DNA from: Lachnospira hominis (ex Liu et al. 2021)
Lineage (GTDB): Bacteria; Bacillota; Clostridia; Lachnospirales; Lachnospiraceae
NCBI RefSeq assembly: GCF_014287955.1
Contig: NZ_JACOPD010000003.1
Span: 1 to 64,000 of the forward strand
Length of the DNA stretch: 64,000 bases
Direction: 5' to 3'
Position numbers and translations under genes: made by a program. This document shows, piece after piece, positions 35,522 through 43,506 of the stretch (positions within the stretch are counted from its first letter, which is position 1; each line of letters opens with the position of its first letter). The notes beneath the pieces are model-generated. The model had not been told where the DNA came from. It ran no database searches and saw only the letters and a list, made by a program, of their open reading frames with translations.

Positions 35522-35580
35522 ATGGTTGATACCGTTAATTAAAACGGTACAAGTGGTTAGAATAATATAATAAATTATTT

Positions 35581-35650
35581 TTCTCCCGATTAGTTTGATT
35601 TTCTCCCAAAATATATTATAATTGGGAGAAACATCCAACATTTGGGAGAA
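35581..35650. promoter_or_regulatory. Nested four-half-site operator over the mrp promoter
   Basis: TTCTCCCGA at 35581, TTCTCCCAA at 35601, TTGGGAGAA at 35622 and again at 35642. The inner and outer pairs are both inverted repeats centred on 35615.5, with 20-21 bp between the starts of successive half-sites. TATAAT at 35617-35622, with TTGATT at 35595-35600, lies inside, so a bound protein should repress. Confidence 0.75.
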
Positions 35651-35669
35651 GGGAAAAGGAGTATATATA

Positions 35670-36494
35670 ATGAGTGAAGAATGTACACATGATTGTTCAA
35701 GCTGCGGCTCTAACTGTGCCGAAAGAGTAGAGGAGCAAAAAAATAAAGATAACTATGCGGGAGTAAAGAAAGTAATTGCGGTTGTGAGCGGAAAAGGCGG
35801 TGTCGGCAAATCTATGGTAACATCGCTTCTTGCTGTTAATTCGGCAAAAAACGGTCTGAAAACTGCTATCATGGATGCCGATATAACAGGTCCATCAATT
35901 CCTAAGTCATTCGGACTTAAAGAGAAGGCAAAGTGTGATGAAGAAGGAACAGTTATTTATCCTGAAGTTACGAATGGCGGAATCAAGGTAATGTCTATGA
36001 ATCTTTTAATGGATAACGAGACAGACCCTGTTATATGGAGAGGACCAGTAATAGCCGGTGCAGTAAAGGAATTCTGGGAAAATGTAAAATGGGGAGATAT
36101 TGACTGTATGTTTGTTGACTGTCCGCCGGGAACAGGTGATGTTCCGCTTACGGTATTCCAGTCACTTCCTGTTGCAGGAATTGTTGTTGTTACATCTCCG
36201 CAGGAGCTTGTTTCAATGATAGTGGAAAAGGCGGTTAATATGGCAAATATGATGGATATTCCTGTACTTGGAATTGTTGAAAATATGTCTTACTTTGAAT
36301 GTCCTGACTGCGGTAAGAAACATGAAATCTTTGGAAAGAGCCATATTGATGAGATTGCTGCACAACATGATATTAAGGCGGTTGCTAAGCTTCCGATAAA
36401 TCCTGAGGCAGCATCAAAAGTGGATGGCGGATTTGCAGAAGATCTTGACGTTTCCGCACTCGATAATATATTTGAGGCAATAAGGAACTGTTAA
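35670..36494 (+). CDS. mrp: Mrp/NBP35-type Fe-S cluster carrier ATPase
   Basis: 274 aa. Deviant Walker A VVSGKGGVGKSMV, then DADITGPSIPKSFG and DCPPGTGDVPLT. A Cys-rich head (CTHDCSSCGSNC) and a later CPDC pair can hold clusters. It delivers Fe-S clusters to apo-proteins; the sulfite and APS reductases upstream are likely clients. ATG 35670 is chosen because the head Cys are typical and AAAGGAG lies upstream. Controlled by the operator at 35581. Confidence 0.92.
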   Translation: MSEECTHDCSSCGSNCAERVEEQKNKDNYAGVKKVIAVVSGKGGVGKSMVTSLLAVNSAKNGLKTAIMDADITGPSIPKSFGLKEKAKCDEEGTVIYPEVTNGGIKVMSMNLLMDNETDPVIWRGPVIAGAVKEFWENVKWGDIDCMFVDCPPGTGDVPLTVFQSLPVAGIVVVTSPQELVSMIVEKAVNMANMMDIPVLGIVENMSYFECPDCGKKHEIFGKSHIDEIAAQHDIKAVAKLPINPEAASKVDGGFAEDLDVSALDNIFEAIRNC

Positions 36495-36495
36495 A

Positions 36496-37719
36496 ATGGA
36501 TAAAGTCGTCATTTTATTTAAGGGTGGAGTGGAGACACAGGAATATTTCAGTATTGAGATGTCAAAAACATTTCAAAAACACGGATATGAAATATATTGG
36601 TTTGACCTTGTATTAAGCGGATTGTCAGCAAAACAGCTCTGTGATTTTTATAAGGCTGATAAATCAAAAAAATTCATGGCGTTCACATTTAATTTTAATG
36701 GTATTGCAGGCGAAGACGGGCTTTATGACGAATCATTTGAAGGCGGAAGCTTCTGGAATGAAACGAAAATTCCCGTTTATAACATGGTTGTTGACCATCC
36801 GCTGTATTATCATAAATATCTGCCGCTGCGTCCGGAAAATTATATGCAGATAAGCATTGACAAGAACCATATAAGATATATGAAAAGGTTTTTTCCTGGT
36901 GTGCAGCTTGCACCTGATGACGGATTTCTTGTGCTTGGCGGAACTGAACTTAATGAAAAAAGAGATATTCTTTCAGATAAATTTCTGCCAGTAGATAAGC
37001 GTGACATTGATGTTATATTTACGGGAAATTATACACCTGTAAATTCTTTTGACAGGTTTATAGCACATCTTGACAGTGATTATCAGGAATTCTACAGAGG
37101 ACTTGTAAGAAAGCTTATAGAACACCCTGAAATGATTGTTGAAGATGCAGCCGAAGAAGAACTAAAGAATCAGGGTATTCAATTTACGGACGATGAGTTA
37201 AAACAGATAATGCCTAACCTGATGTTTGTTGATTTGTCTGTAAGATTTTATTTCAGGGCAGAAGTGATTGCAAGGCTTGCGGACAGTGGAATAAAGGTTC
37301 ATACATTTGGTGCCGGCTGGGATATGCTTGAATGTCGTCACCCGGAAAATATTATTACTGCCGGAAATGTTTCGTCACAGGAATGTCTTGACATGATAAG
37401 CCGCTCAAAAATATCAGTAAATGTAATGCCGTGGTTTAAACAGGGAGCACACGACAGAGTGTTTAATTCAATGTTAAACGGTGCTGTCTGTGTTACGGAT
37501 ACAAGCGGATATCTGAAAGATAATTTTATTGATGGAGAGAATATTATTTTTTATAATCTTGAAAATATTGATGCCGCGGCTGATAAAATTAAAAGACTGC
37601 TGACGAATCACGACGAATTGGAACATATTGCAGAAAATGCATATAAGATATGTGTAGAAAATCATAAATGGGAAATGCGTACAAATAAAGTGATTGAATG
37701 GATGAACTTGACAGTTTAA
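36496..37719 (+). CDS. CgeB-like glycosyltransferase
   Basis: 407 aa, soluble. The C-terminal third is a GT-B-type domain (ISVNVMPWFKQGAHDRVFNS, then GAVCVTDTSGYL and an ENIIFY stretch), as in CgeB and related family-1-like transferases. The N-terminal half has no clear motif. Donor and acceptor are unknown. It starts one base after mrp, so the two are co-transcribed although functionally unlike. Confidence 0.75.
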   Translation: MDKVVILFKGGVETQEYFSIEMSKTFQKHGYEIYWFDLVLSGLSAKQLCDFYKADKSKKFMAFTFNFNGIAGEDGLYDESFEGGSFWNETKIPVYNMVVDHPLYYHKYLPLRPENYMQISIDKNHIRYMKRFFPGVQLAPDDGFLVLGGTELNEKRDILSDKFLPVDKRDIDVIFTGNYTPVNSFDRFIAHLDSDYQEFYRGLVRKLIEHPEMIVEDAAEEELKNQGIQFTDDELKQIMPNLMFVDLSVRFYFRAEVIARLADSGIKVHTFGAGWDMLECRHPENIITAGNVSSQECLDMISRSKISVNVMPWFKQGAHDRVFNSMLNGAVCVTDTSGYLKDNFIDGENIIFYNLENIDAAADKIKRLLTNHDELEHIAENAYKICVENHKWEMRTNKVIEWMNLTV

Positions 37720-37748
37720 ATCTGTTTGTGATAATATATATATCGCTT

Positions 37749-37830
37749 GCGGATGTGGCGGAACTGGCAGACGCGATAGATTTAGGTTCTATTGTCAACA
37801 GACGTGCAGGTTCAATTCCTGTCATCCGCA
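37749..37830 (+). tRNA. tRNA-Leu (anticodon UAG)
   Basis: Acceptor arms GCGGATG / CATCCGC plus discriminator A, anticodon arm ATAGA-TTTAGGT-TCTAT with TAG, a long class-II variable arm, and T-arm CAGG-TTCAATT-CCTG. CCA is not encoded. An intrinsic terminator follows directly. Confidence 0.95.
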
Positions 37831-37831
37831 T

Positions 37832-37869
37832 AAATGGCACGAAGTTAATCGTTAGCTTCGTGCCATTTT
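37832..37869 (+). terminator. Terminator after tRNA-Leu
   Basis: Perfect 13-bp stem AAATGGCACGAAG / CTTCGTGCCATTT with an 11-nt loop and T run. Confidence 0.88.
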
Positions 37870-37893
37870 GTATGCATATTTTTGGAGGTAAAA

Positions 37894-39054
37894 ATGAAAT
37901 CAAAATTCAGATTGTTTTTTCCGTGCTATTTTTCATTTTTTGTAAATGGTGCAATGGTACTTTTAGTTGGTGCAATTCTTCCTTATATTATAGAAGAAGC
38001 AGGAATTAATTACAGTGTTGCCGGTGGATTTTTATCTGCATTTGCAATAGGTAATCTTATTGCAAGCTTTGTGAATCCGCCGATGGCATCAAAGATAGGA
38101 AGAAAAGCAACTATAATAATATTTTCTGCATTAATACCGGTAATGCTTTTTGTTATAACACTTCTTCCACCGGTGCCGGTAATATATGCAGCGTTTGTTC
38201 TTGTCGGAATCGGACGAGGTTCTGTCAGCATTATCAATAATGCTGTTGTCAATGATAATTCAAACGGCAAGCCGACGGCACTTAACCTTTTACATATGAC
38301 ATTTGCAGCGGGAGCATTTCTTGCACCATTTATAACATCGCTTTATATAGGAAACGGATTTGGATGGCGTGCACCGGCTTATACTATAATTGCCGGTTCA
38401 GCACTGTCTGTTATCTTATATGTATGGATGGAAATAGATTACAACTGGCCTGTTGAGTCTAAGAAGGGTAAGAATGAGGGCAGCATGGCACAGCCATTTT
38501 ACAAAAGTCCTGTATTTTATGTCTGTGGATTACTGCTTTTCTTATATCTTGGGCTTGAAAACTGTGTAAATGGCTGGTTTGTAACATATTTTAAGAGTAT
38601 GAACATAATGAGCAGTGCATATGCGACTAATCTTGTATCAGTTACATGGGTTATGGTAATGCTTGGAAGACTGCTAACAGCAAAATTATCATCAAAAGTT
38701 GATAAAAATAAACTTATTCTGGCATATTGCGTTGCTACAACAATATTTTTCTTTTTGCTTACAGCGACGCACAGCCTTCCGGTAATAACTGTGGCAATTG
38801 CGGGACTTGGCTTTTTCTTTGCCGGAATATATCCGACAACAGTATCAAGTGTCGGCAGCATTATCAAAGGTTCTACGGCAGGAATGTCACTTTTTCTTGC
38901 CATAGCAGCACTTGGAGGAATAGTTACGCCGCAGATAGTTGGTTTTCTTGCAGACAGAATAGGAATGACAGCAGCAATACTTGTGCTTGCATTTAATGCA
39001 GTTGGTATGCTAGTTATGGCAGCTGTGAATGTCGGTATGAAAAAGCGTGGTTAA
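37894..39054 (+). CDS. MFS transporter
   Basis: 386 aa with about twelve hydrophobic helices. Loop 2-3 motif NPPMASKIGRKAT and the second-half GFLADRIGM loop are typical. Substrate unknown; similarity in style to sugar/sialic-acid or fucose-type permeases is only an impression. ATG 37894 follows TTTTGGAGG; the frame opens at TTG 37882. Its stop overlaps the convergent deacetylase by 4 bp. Confidence 0.85.
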   Translation: MKSKFRLFFPCYFSFFVNGAMVLLVGAILPYIIEEAGINYSVAGGFLSAFAIGNLIASFVNPPMASKIGRKATIIIFSALIPVMLFVITLLPPVPVIYAAFVLVGIGRGSVSIINNAVVNDNSNGKPTALNLLHMTFAAGAFLAPFITSLYIGNGFGWRAPAYTIIAGSALSVILYVWMEIDYNWPVESKKGKNEGSMAQPFYKSPVFYVCGLLLFLYLGLENCVNGWFVTYFKSMNIMSSAYATNLVSVTWVMVMLGRLLTAKLSSKVDKNKLILAYCVATTIFFFLLTATHSLPVITVAIAGLGFFFAGIYPTTVSSVGSIIKGSTAGMSLFLAIAALGGIVTPQIVGFLADRIGMTAAILVLAFNAVGMLVMAAVNVGMKKRG

Positions 39055-39890
39055 TCTGCAATCTGTCTTCCGGTTCCATCCATGTGAAAATTATCACGTA
39101 TTATCATTTCTGATATTGGAATGAAGGTGTATCCTTGTGACTGGAGTGTTTCAATTACAGTGCCGAGAGCTTTGGCAGTATATTTTGCACCGTTATGCAT
39201 AAGAATTATAGAACCGTTACCGAGAGCTTTGTGATTGGTGACGGTTTTTATTATGTTTTCAACTCCATAATCACGCCAATCAAGGCTGTCAACGTTCCAT
39301 TGTATAGGGTAATGGTTACATCCATATACAGTGTTAATCAACGTTGAATTATAGTCACCGTATGGAGGACGGAAAAGAAATACATCATATCCTGTAAGTT
39401 CTTTGACTTTGTCTGTTACATACATTATTTCGTCTTTTTGTTCAGATGCGGAAAGCTTGCTCATCTGCTTGTGATTATGGCTGTGGTTTCCGAGGTCATG
39501 GCCTCGTGAGCAGATTTCTTTTACCATGTCTGGATAAGAGTCAACCCAGCCGCCGGTCATGAAAAATGTTGCTTTTACATTATATTTATCGAGAGTATTA
39601 AGAATTTCTATTGTATCGTCGGCACCCCAGGCAGCGTCAAATGATATAGAAATGCATTTTTCACTGTCATCATGTTTTACACAATAAATAGGAAGTGATT
39701 TTTTGCCGGCGACAGCATTTCCGTTAATGTCGCCACCGCCTATTCCGCTTCCGGGTTTTATGTAAGAGACACTTCCTGATGATACGGGATGGGAATTTTT
39801 GCTTTTTTTATCGGGGGTAAGATAGAATAAGCAGGCAAGCACCATTATAAGTGCGAGCAGGATAATTGATTGAAATATAGATTTTTTCAT
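39051..39890 (-). CDS. Membrane-anchored polysaccharide deacetylase (NodB domain)
   Basis: 279 aa. N-terminal membrane segment, then a NodB domain from about residue 85: ISFDAAWGADDT, KATFFMTGGWV, HSHNHKQMS (metal His), FRPPYGDYN and QWNVDSLDW. It removes acetyl groups from peptidoglycan or another cell-wall glycan outside the membrane; PdaB-like in sporulating relatives. ATG 39890 has GGAGG upstream. Confidence 0.9.
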   Translation of the reverse strand: MKKSIFQSIILLALIMVLACLFYLTPDKKSKNSHPVSSGSVSYIKPGSGIGGGDINGNAVAGKKSLPIYCVKHDDSEKCISISFDAAWGADDTIEILNTLDKYNVKATFFMTGGWVDSYPDMVKEICSRGHDLGNHSHNHKQMSKLSASEQKDEIMYVTDKVKELTGYDVFLFRPPYGDYNSTLINTVYGCNHYPIQWNVDSLDWRDYGVENIIKTVTNHKALGNGSIILMHNGAKYTAKALGTVIETLQSQGYTFIPISEMIIRDNFHMDGTGRQIAD

Positions 39891-39994
39891 GTTTACCTCC
39901 ATGCATAGATTGTGGAATTATAACTAAAATATGTTGTTTAAACATAATATGATTTTCTATATAAAAAAATGATTATATATAATAAAAATTGATG

Positions 39995-40038
39995 AAATAT
40001 CCTTATTGATAAAGAAATATCAATAAGGATATTTTTGT
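39995..40038. terminator. Perfect 17-bp hairpin in a divergent gap
   Basis: AAATATCCTTATTGATA / TATCAATAAGGATATTT, loop AAGAAA, then TT. It lies between two divergent genes, where no transcript should end, so it may be an attenuator for the gene at 40148 or mark a short RNA. Confidence 0.55.
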
Positions 40039-40147
40039 TGCGGCTGATTTTTTTCAGGTGTAAACTAAATTGAACGAGATATATTTCGTTAAAAATATGG
40101 GAAAAACAGGAAATTAATTAACCCGTAAACACAAGGAGGAAATAATT

Positions 40148-40480
40148 ATGGCAGTAAAATTTGACGGAAAGAAAACAGGACTTTTTGCGGCAGGCGTTTT
40201 ATTTGGAACAGCAGGAATCAAACTTCTTTCAAGTAAAGATGCCAAGAAAGTATATACAGGATGCACAGCAGCTGTCCTTAGAATGAAAGATTGTATTATG
40301 AAGATTGCAGCAAATGTACAGGATAATTGCGAGGACATTTATGCAGGAGCAGTTCAGATTAATGATGACCGTAAGGCAGCTGCAGCTGAGTACGAGGATG
40401 AATCTGCTACAGAGGATGTAGAGTTAGAAGAAGCTAAGTCAGAAGAATCTGAATGTGGCTGTGGATGCAGTGAACAATAA
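40148..40480 (+). CDS. Small membrane-associated protein with Cys tail (DUF6110-like)
   Basis: 110 aa. An N-terminal hydrophobic segment (GLFAAGVLFGTAGIKLL), a helix with KDAKKVYTGCTAAVLRMKDC, an acidic linker, and a tail ending CGCGC. I recall such proteins as DUF6110, next to metal P-type ATPases. The tail could bind metal. AAGGAGG lies before the ATG; the ATPase follows 52 bp later. Confidence 0.7.
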   Translation: MAVKFDGKKTGLFAAGVLFGTAGIKLLSSKDAKKVYTGCTAAVLRMKDCIMKIAANVQDNCEDIYAGAVQINDDRKAAAAEYEDESATEDVELEEAKSEESECGCGCSEQ

Positions 40481-40532
40481 TTATTGTATAAATAGTATTA
40501 CATAATTTAGAAATATACAGAGGCACAATCTT

Positions 40533-42605
40533 ATGAAATTTGTTATTAAAGATGAGATTAGAGGAAGAATGCGTGTCAGGGTAAAGCAGAATGAGATGAC
40601 TTGCCGTGAGGCAGACATTTTGCAATATTACTTTGATGGACAGAAATGTGTCACAAAAGTTAAAGTTAATGAAAGAGTTAATGATGTAGTTATCTGTTAC
40701 AGCGGCAGCAGGTCACATGTGATTAAACTGTTACAGCAGTTTAATTATAAAAATGTGGATGTTCCACAGACATATCTTGATAATTCAGGCAGGGAACTTA
40801 ATAATTATTACAAGGAAAAGCTTATAAACAGGGTTGTTTTGAGAGTTGGCAATAAGCTTTTCGTACCACTTCCTATAAGGGCAGGCATTACAATAGTAAG
40901 GTCGTTCAAGTATATCTGGGAGGGGATAAGAACTCTCGCAAAAGGAAAGATTGAGGTTCCGGTTCTTGATGCGACAGCAATTGGAGTTTCTATTTTAAGA
41001 AATGATACAGCAACAGCAGGCTCAATAATGTTTCTGCTTGGCATAGGTGAAATTCTTGAAGAGTGGACACATAAGAAATCCGTAGACGACCTTGCCAGAA
41101 GCATGTCTCTTAATATAGGAAAGGTATGGCTTGTAAAAGACGGACAGGAAATACTTGTTCCATCAGATGAAATTGAGGCAGGCGATAATGTAAGAATAAG
41201 AGTCGGCAATGTAATTCCTTTTGATGGCGAAGTAGTTTCCGGGGAAGCAATGGTAAATCAGGCTTCAATGACAGGTGAATCAATGCCGGTAAGAAAAGGT
41301 GAATCTGCGATTGTATATGCCGGAACAGTAATTGAAGAGGGCGAGATTACAATTTCAGTGCGTTCTACTAATGGTGGAAGCAAGTATGAGAATATTGTTC
41401 ATATGATAGAAGAATCAGAAAAGCTCAAATCATCAGTTGAGAGCAAAGCATCACATCTTGCAGATCAGCTCGTACCTTATTCACTTGCAGGAACTGCACT
41501 CACATATTTATTTACAAGAAATGTGACAAAGGCGTTATCAATACTCATGGTTGATTATTCATGTGCATTAAAGCTTTCAATGCCTTTGTCAGTGTTAAGT
41601 GCTATTAATGAGGCAGGAACATATAGTGCAACTGTAAAAGGCGGAAAGTATATGGAAGCCATTGCTGAGGCAGATACAATAGTATTTGATAAGACCGGCA
41701 CACTTACTAAGGCAGAACCTACAGTTAAACAGGTTGTTTCATTTAATGGACTTGGAGAAGATGAGCTTTTAAGAATTGCAGCATGTCTTGAAGAACATTT
41801 TCCTCATTCAATGGCTAAGGCTGTTGTGGGAGCTGCAAGGAATAAGAATCTTGTGCATGAGGAAATGCATTCAAAAGTAGAATACATAGTTGCACATGGT
41901 ATTTCATCACAGATAGAAGGCAGAAAAGTAATAATCGGAAGTTATCATTTTGTATTTGAAGATGAAAAATGCATTATACCTGATGATAAGAAGGAATTAT
42001 TTGATGGCCTGCCGGATGAATATTCAAGATTGTATATGGCAATCGAAAATGAACTTGCGGCAGTAATCTGTATAGAGGATCCTATAAGAGAAGAAGCAGC
42101 AGATATTATAAAGAAGCTTAAAGAAGCGGGAATAAAGAAAGCTGTAATGATGACAGGTGACAGTGAGCGTACAGCAAAAGCTGTTGCTGCAAAAATAGGT
42201 GTTGATGAGTATTATTCAGAAGTTCTGCCGGAAGATAAGGCAAAATTTGTTGAAAAAGAAAAATCGCTTGGACACAAAGTAATCATGGTTGGAGACGGAA
42301 TTAACGATTCACCGGCACTTTCTGCAGCAGATGTAGGAATAGCAATAAGTGATGGAGCAGAGCTCGCAAGAGAAATTGCAGATGTCACAGTTGAGGGAAA
42401 TGACCTCTATGAACTGGTTGCATTAAAACATATAAGCAATGCACTTATGAAACGTATCCATAAGAATTACAGAATGATTATGGGTATCAATTCAACCCTT
42501 ATTGTACTTGGCGTTGCGGGTATAATTCCACCTACAACATCAGCACTGTTACATAATACATCAACAATAGCAATAAGTTTAAAGAGTCTCGAAAAGTTAA
42601 TCTGA
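40533..42605 (+). CDS. P1B-type metal ATPase without CPx proline
   Basis: 690 aa. Phosphorylation loop DKTGTLT (Asp386), TGES (about 247), MVGDGINDSPALSAADVGIA and HFPHSMAKA all fit heavy-metal ATPases. The usual CPC/SPC in the membrane is SCALK (Cys344). The N-terminus has no CxxC but an Arg-rich IRGRMRVRV patch, which recalls the RxGR-type motif of FezB/P1B-6 pumps from ferrosome clusters. The metal is unknown. About six to eight membrane helices. Confidence 0.88.
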   Translation: MKFVIKDEIRGRMRVRVKQNEMTCREADILQYYFDGQKCVTKVKVNERVNDVVICYSGSRSHVIKLLQQFNYKNVDVPQTYLDNSGRELNNYYKEKLINRVVLRVGNKLFVPLPIRAGITIVRSFKYIWEGIRTLAKGKIEVPVLDATAIGVSILRNDTATAGSIMFLLGIGEILEEWTHKKSVDDLARSMSLNIGKVWLVKDGQEILVPSDEIEAGDNVRIRVGNVIPFDGEVVSGEAMVNQASMTGESMPVRKGESAIVYAGTVIEEGEITISVRSTNGGSKYENIVHMIEESEKLKSSVESKASHLADQLVPYSLAGTALTYLFTRNVTKALSILMVDYSCALKLSMPLSVLSAINEAGTYSATVKGGKYMEAIAEADTIVFDKTGTLTKAEPTVKQVVSFNGLGEDELLRIAACLEEHFPHSMAKAVVGAARNKNLVHEEMHSKVEYIVAHGISSQIEGRKVIIGSYHFVFEDEKCIIPDDKKELFDGLPDEYSRLYMAIENELAAVICIEDPIREEAADIIKKLKEAGIKKAVMMTGDSERTAKAVAAKIGVDEYYSEVLPEDKAKFVEKEKSLGHKVIMVGDGINDSPALSAADVGIAISDGAELAREIADVTVEGNDLYELVALKHISNALMKRIHKNYRMIMGINSTLIVLGVAGIIPPTTSALLHNTSTIAISLKSLEKLI

Positions 42606-42615
42606 CGGGATTTTA

Positions 42616-42702
42616 AGTCTGTAATACATTCGCGGTAGGTAAGTTGTATCGCATAAAAATGTCATATGGCATATAACGTGAATGATTACAGACTAAATTT
42701 TT
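42616..42702 (+). terminator. Long structured terminator after the ATPase
   Basis: AGTCTGTAAT..CATTC..CG pairs with CGTGAATGATTACAGACT, with an inner ATGTCATATGGCAT hairpin; then AAATTTTT. It is much larger than needed for a terminator. Confidence 0.6.
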
Positions 42703-42710
42703 AAACTTGG

Positions 42711-42726
42711 GTTAGTGAAAACTAAC
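42711..42726. promoter_or_regulatory. 16-bp palindrome, likely operator
   Basis: GTTAGT-GAAA-ACTAAC, perfect, about 60 bp before the ABC exporter gene and upstream of TATAAATATAAAAT. The halves GTTAGT and ACTAAC recur at 47285 and 47326. Confidence 0.45.
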
Positions 42727-42755
42727 AAAAGTTATAAATATAAAATTGCAGAGTG

Positions 42756-42787
42756 TTTTTGCTTCGCAAAACAAGATAGGAGGATTT
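42756..42787 (+). repeat. Leader hairpin unit before the ABC ATPase
   Basis: TTTTTGCTTCGCAAAACAAG, then ATAGGAGGATTT and the ATG. Same hairpin and ribosome-site block as before sbp2 and dapF. Confidence 0.7.
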
Positions 42788-43486
42788 ATGTTTTTAGAGA
42801 TTGAAAAGATTAACAAGTATTACGGTGAGGGGGAAAACAGGAATCATGTCCTCAAGGATGTGACAACCGGGGTTGAAAAAGGAAAAATATGTGTGCTTCT
42901 GGGTCCATCTGGTTCGGGAAAATCAACGCTTCTTAATATTATAGGCGGAATTGATGAGGCTGACGGCGGCAACATAATAATTGATGGTGCAAAGCTTGAA
43001 GACATGAAAGAAAAACAGCTTTCGTTATACAGAAGAAAGCATCTCGGATACGTTTTTCAGATGTATAACCTCATTCCTAATCTTACGGTAAAAGAAAATA
43101 TTGAGGTCGGTGCGTATCTTAGCGACAGTCCGCTTGATTTGAATGAGCTTCTTAACACGCTGGGATTGTGGGAACATAAAGATAAGCTGCCTAACCAGTT
43201 ATCCGGAGGACAGCAGCAAAGAACGGCAATAGGAAGAGCTATCGTAAAAAATCCGGATATTTTAATTTGTGATGAGCCGACAGGAGCATTGGATTACAAT
43301 ACATCAAAAGAAATCTTACAACTTATTGAAAAAGTAAATAAACAGTATGGCAATACAATAATTATAGTAACTCACAATGATGCGATAAAAAATATGGCGG
43401 ATAAAGTAGTTCATCTGCATGATGGAAGAATAAGAAAAGAATATGATAATGAAAATAAAATTCCGGCCGAGCAGCTTGAATGGTAA
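42788..43486 (+). CDS. ABC exporter ATPase (LolD/MacB-like)
   Basis: 232 aa. Walker A GPSGSGKST, signature LSGGQQQR, Walker B LICDEPTGALD and VTHND. It belongs with FtsX-type permeases that act mechanically or export peptides. ATG 42788 follows AGGAGG. The permease gene follows 20 bp later. Confidence 0.92.
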   Translation: MFLEIEKINKYYGEGENRNHVLKDVTTGVEKGKICVLLGPSGSGKSTLLNIIGGIDEADGGNIIIDGAKLEDMKEKQLSLYRRKHLGYVFQMYNLIPNLTVKENIEVGAYLSDSPLDLNELLNTLGLWEHKDKLPNQLSGGQQQRTAIGRAIVKNPDILICDEPTGALDYNTSKEILQLIEKVNKQYGNTIIIVTHNDAIKNMADKVVHLHDGRIRKEYDNENKIPAEQLEW

Positions 43487-43506
43487 ATGGAAAGTAGAGG
43501 TTAAAT

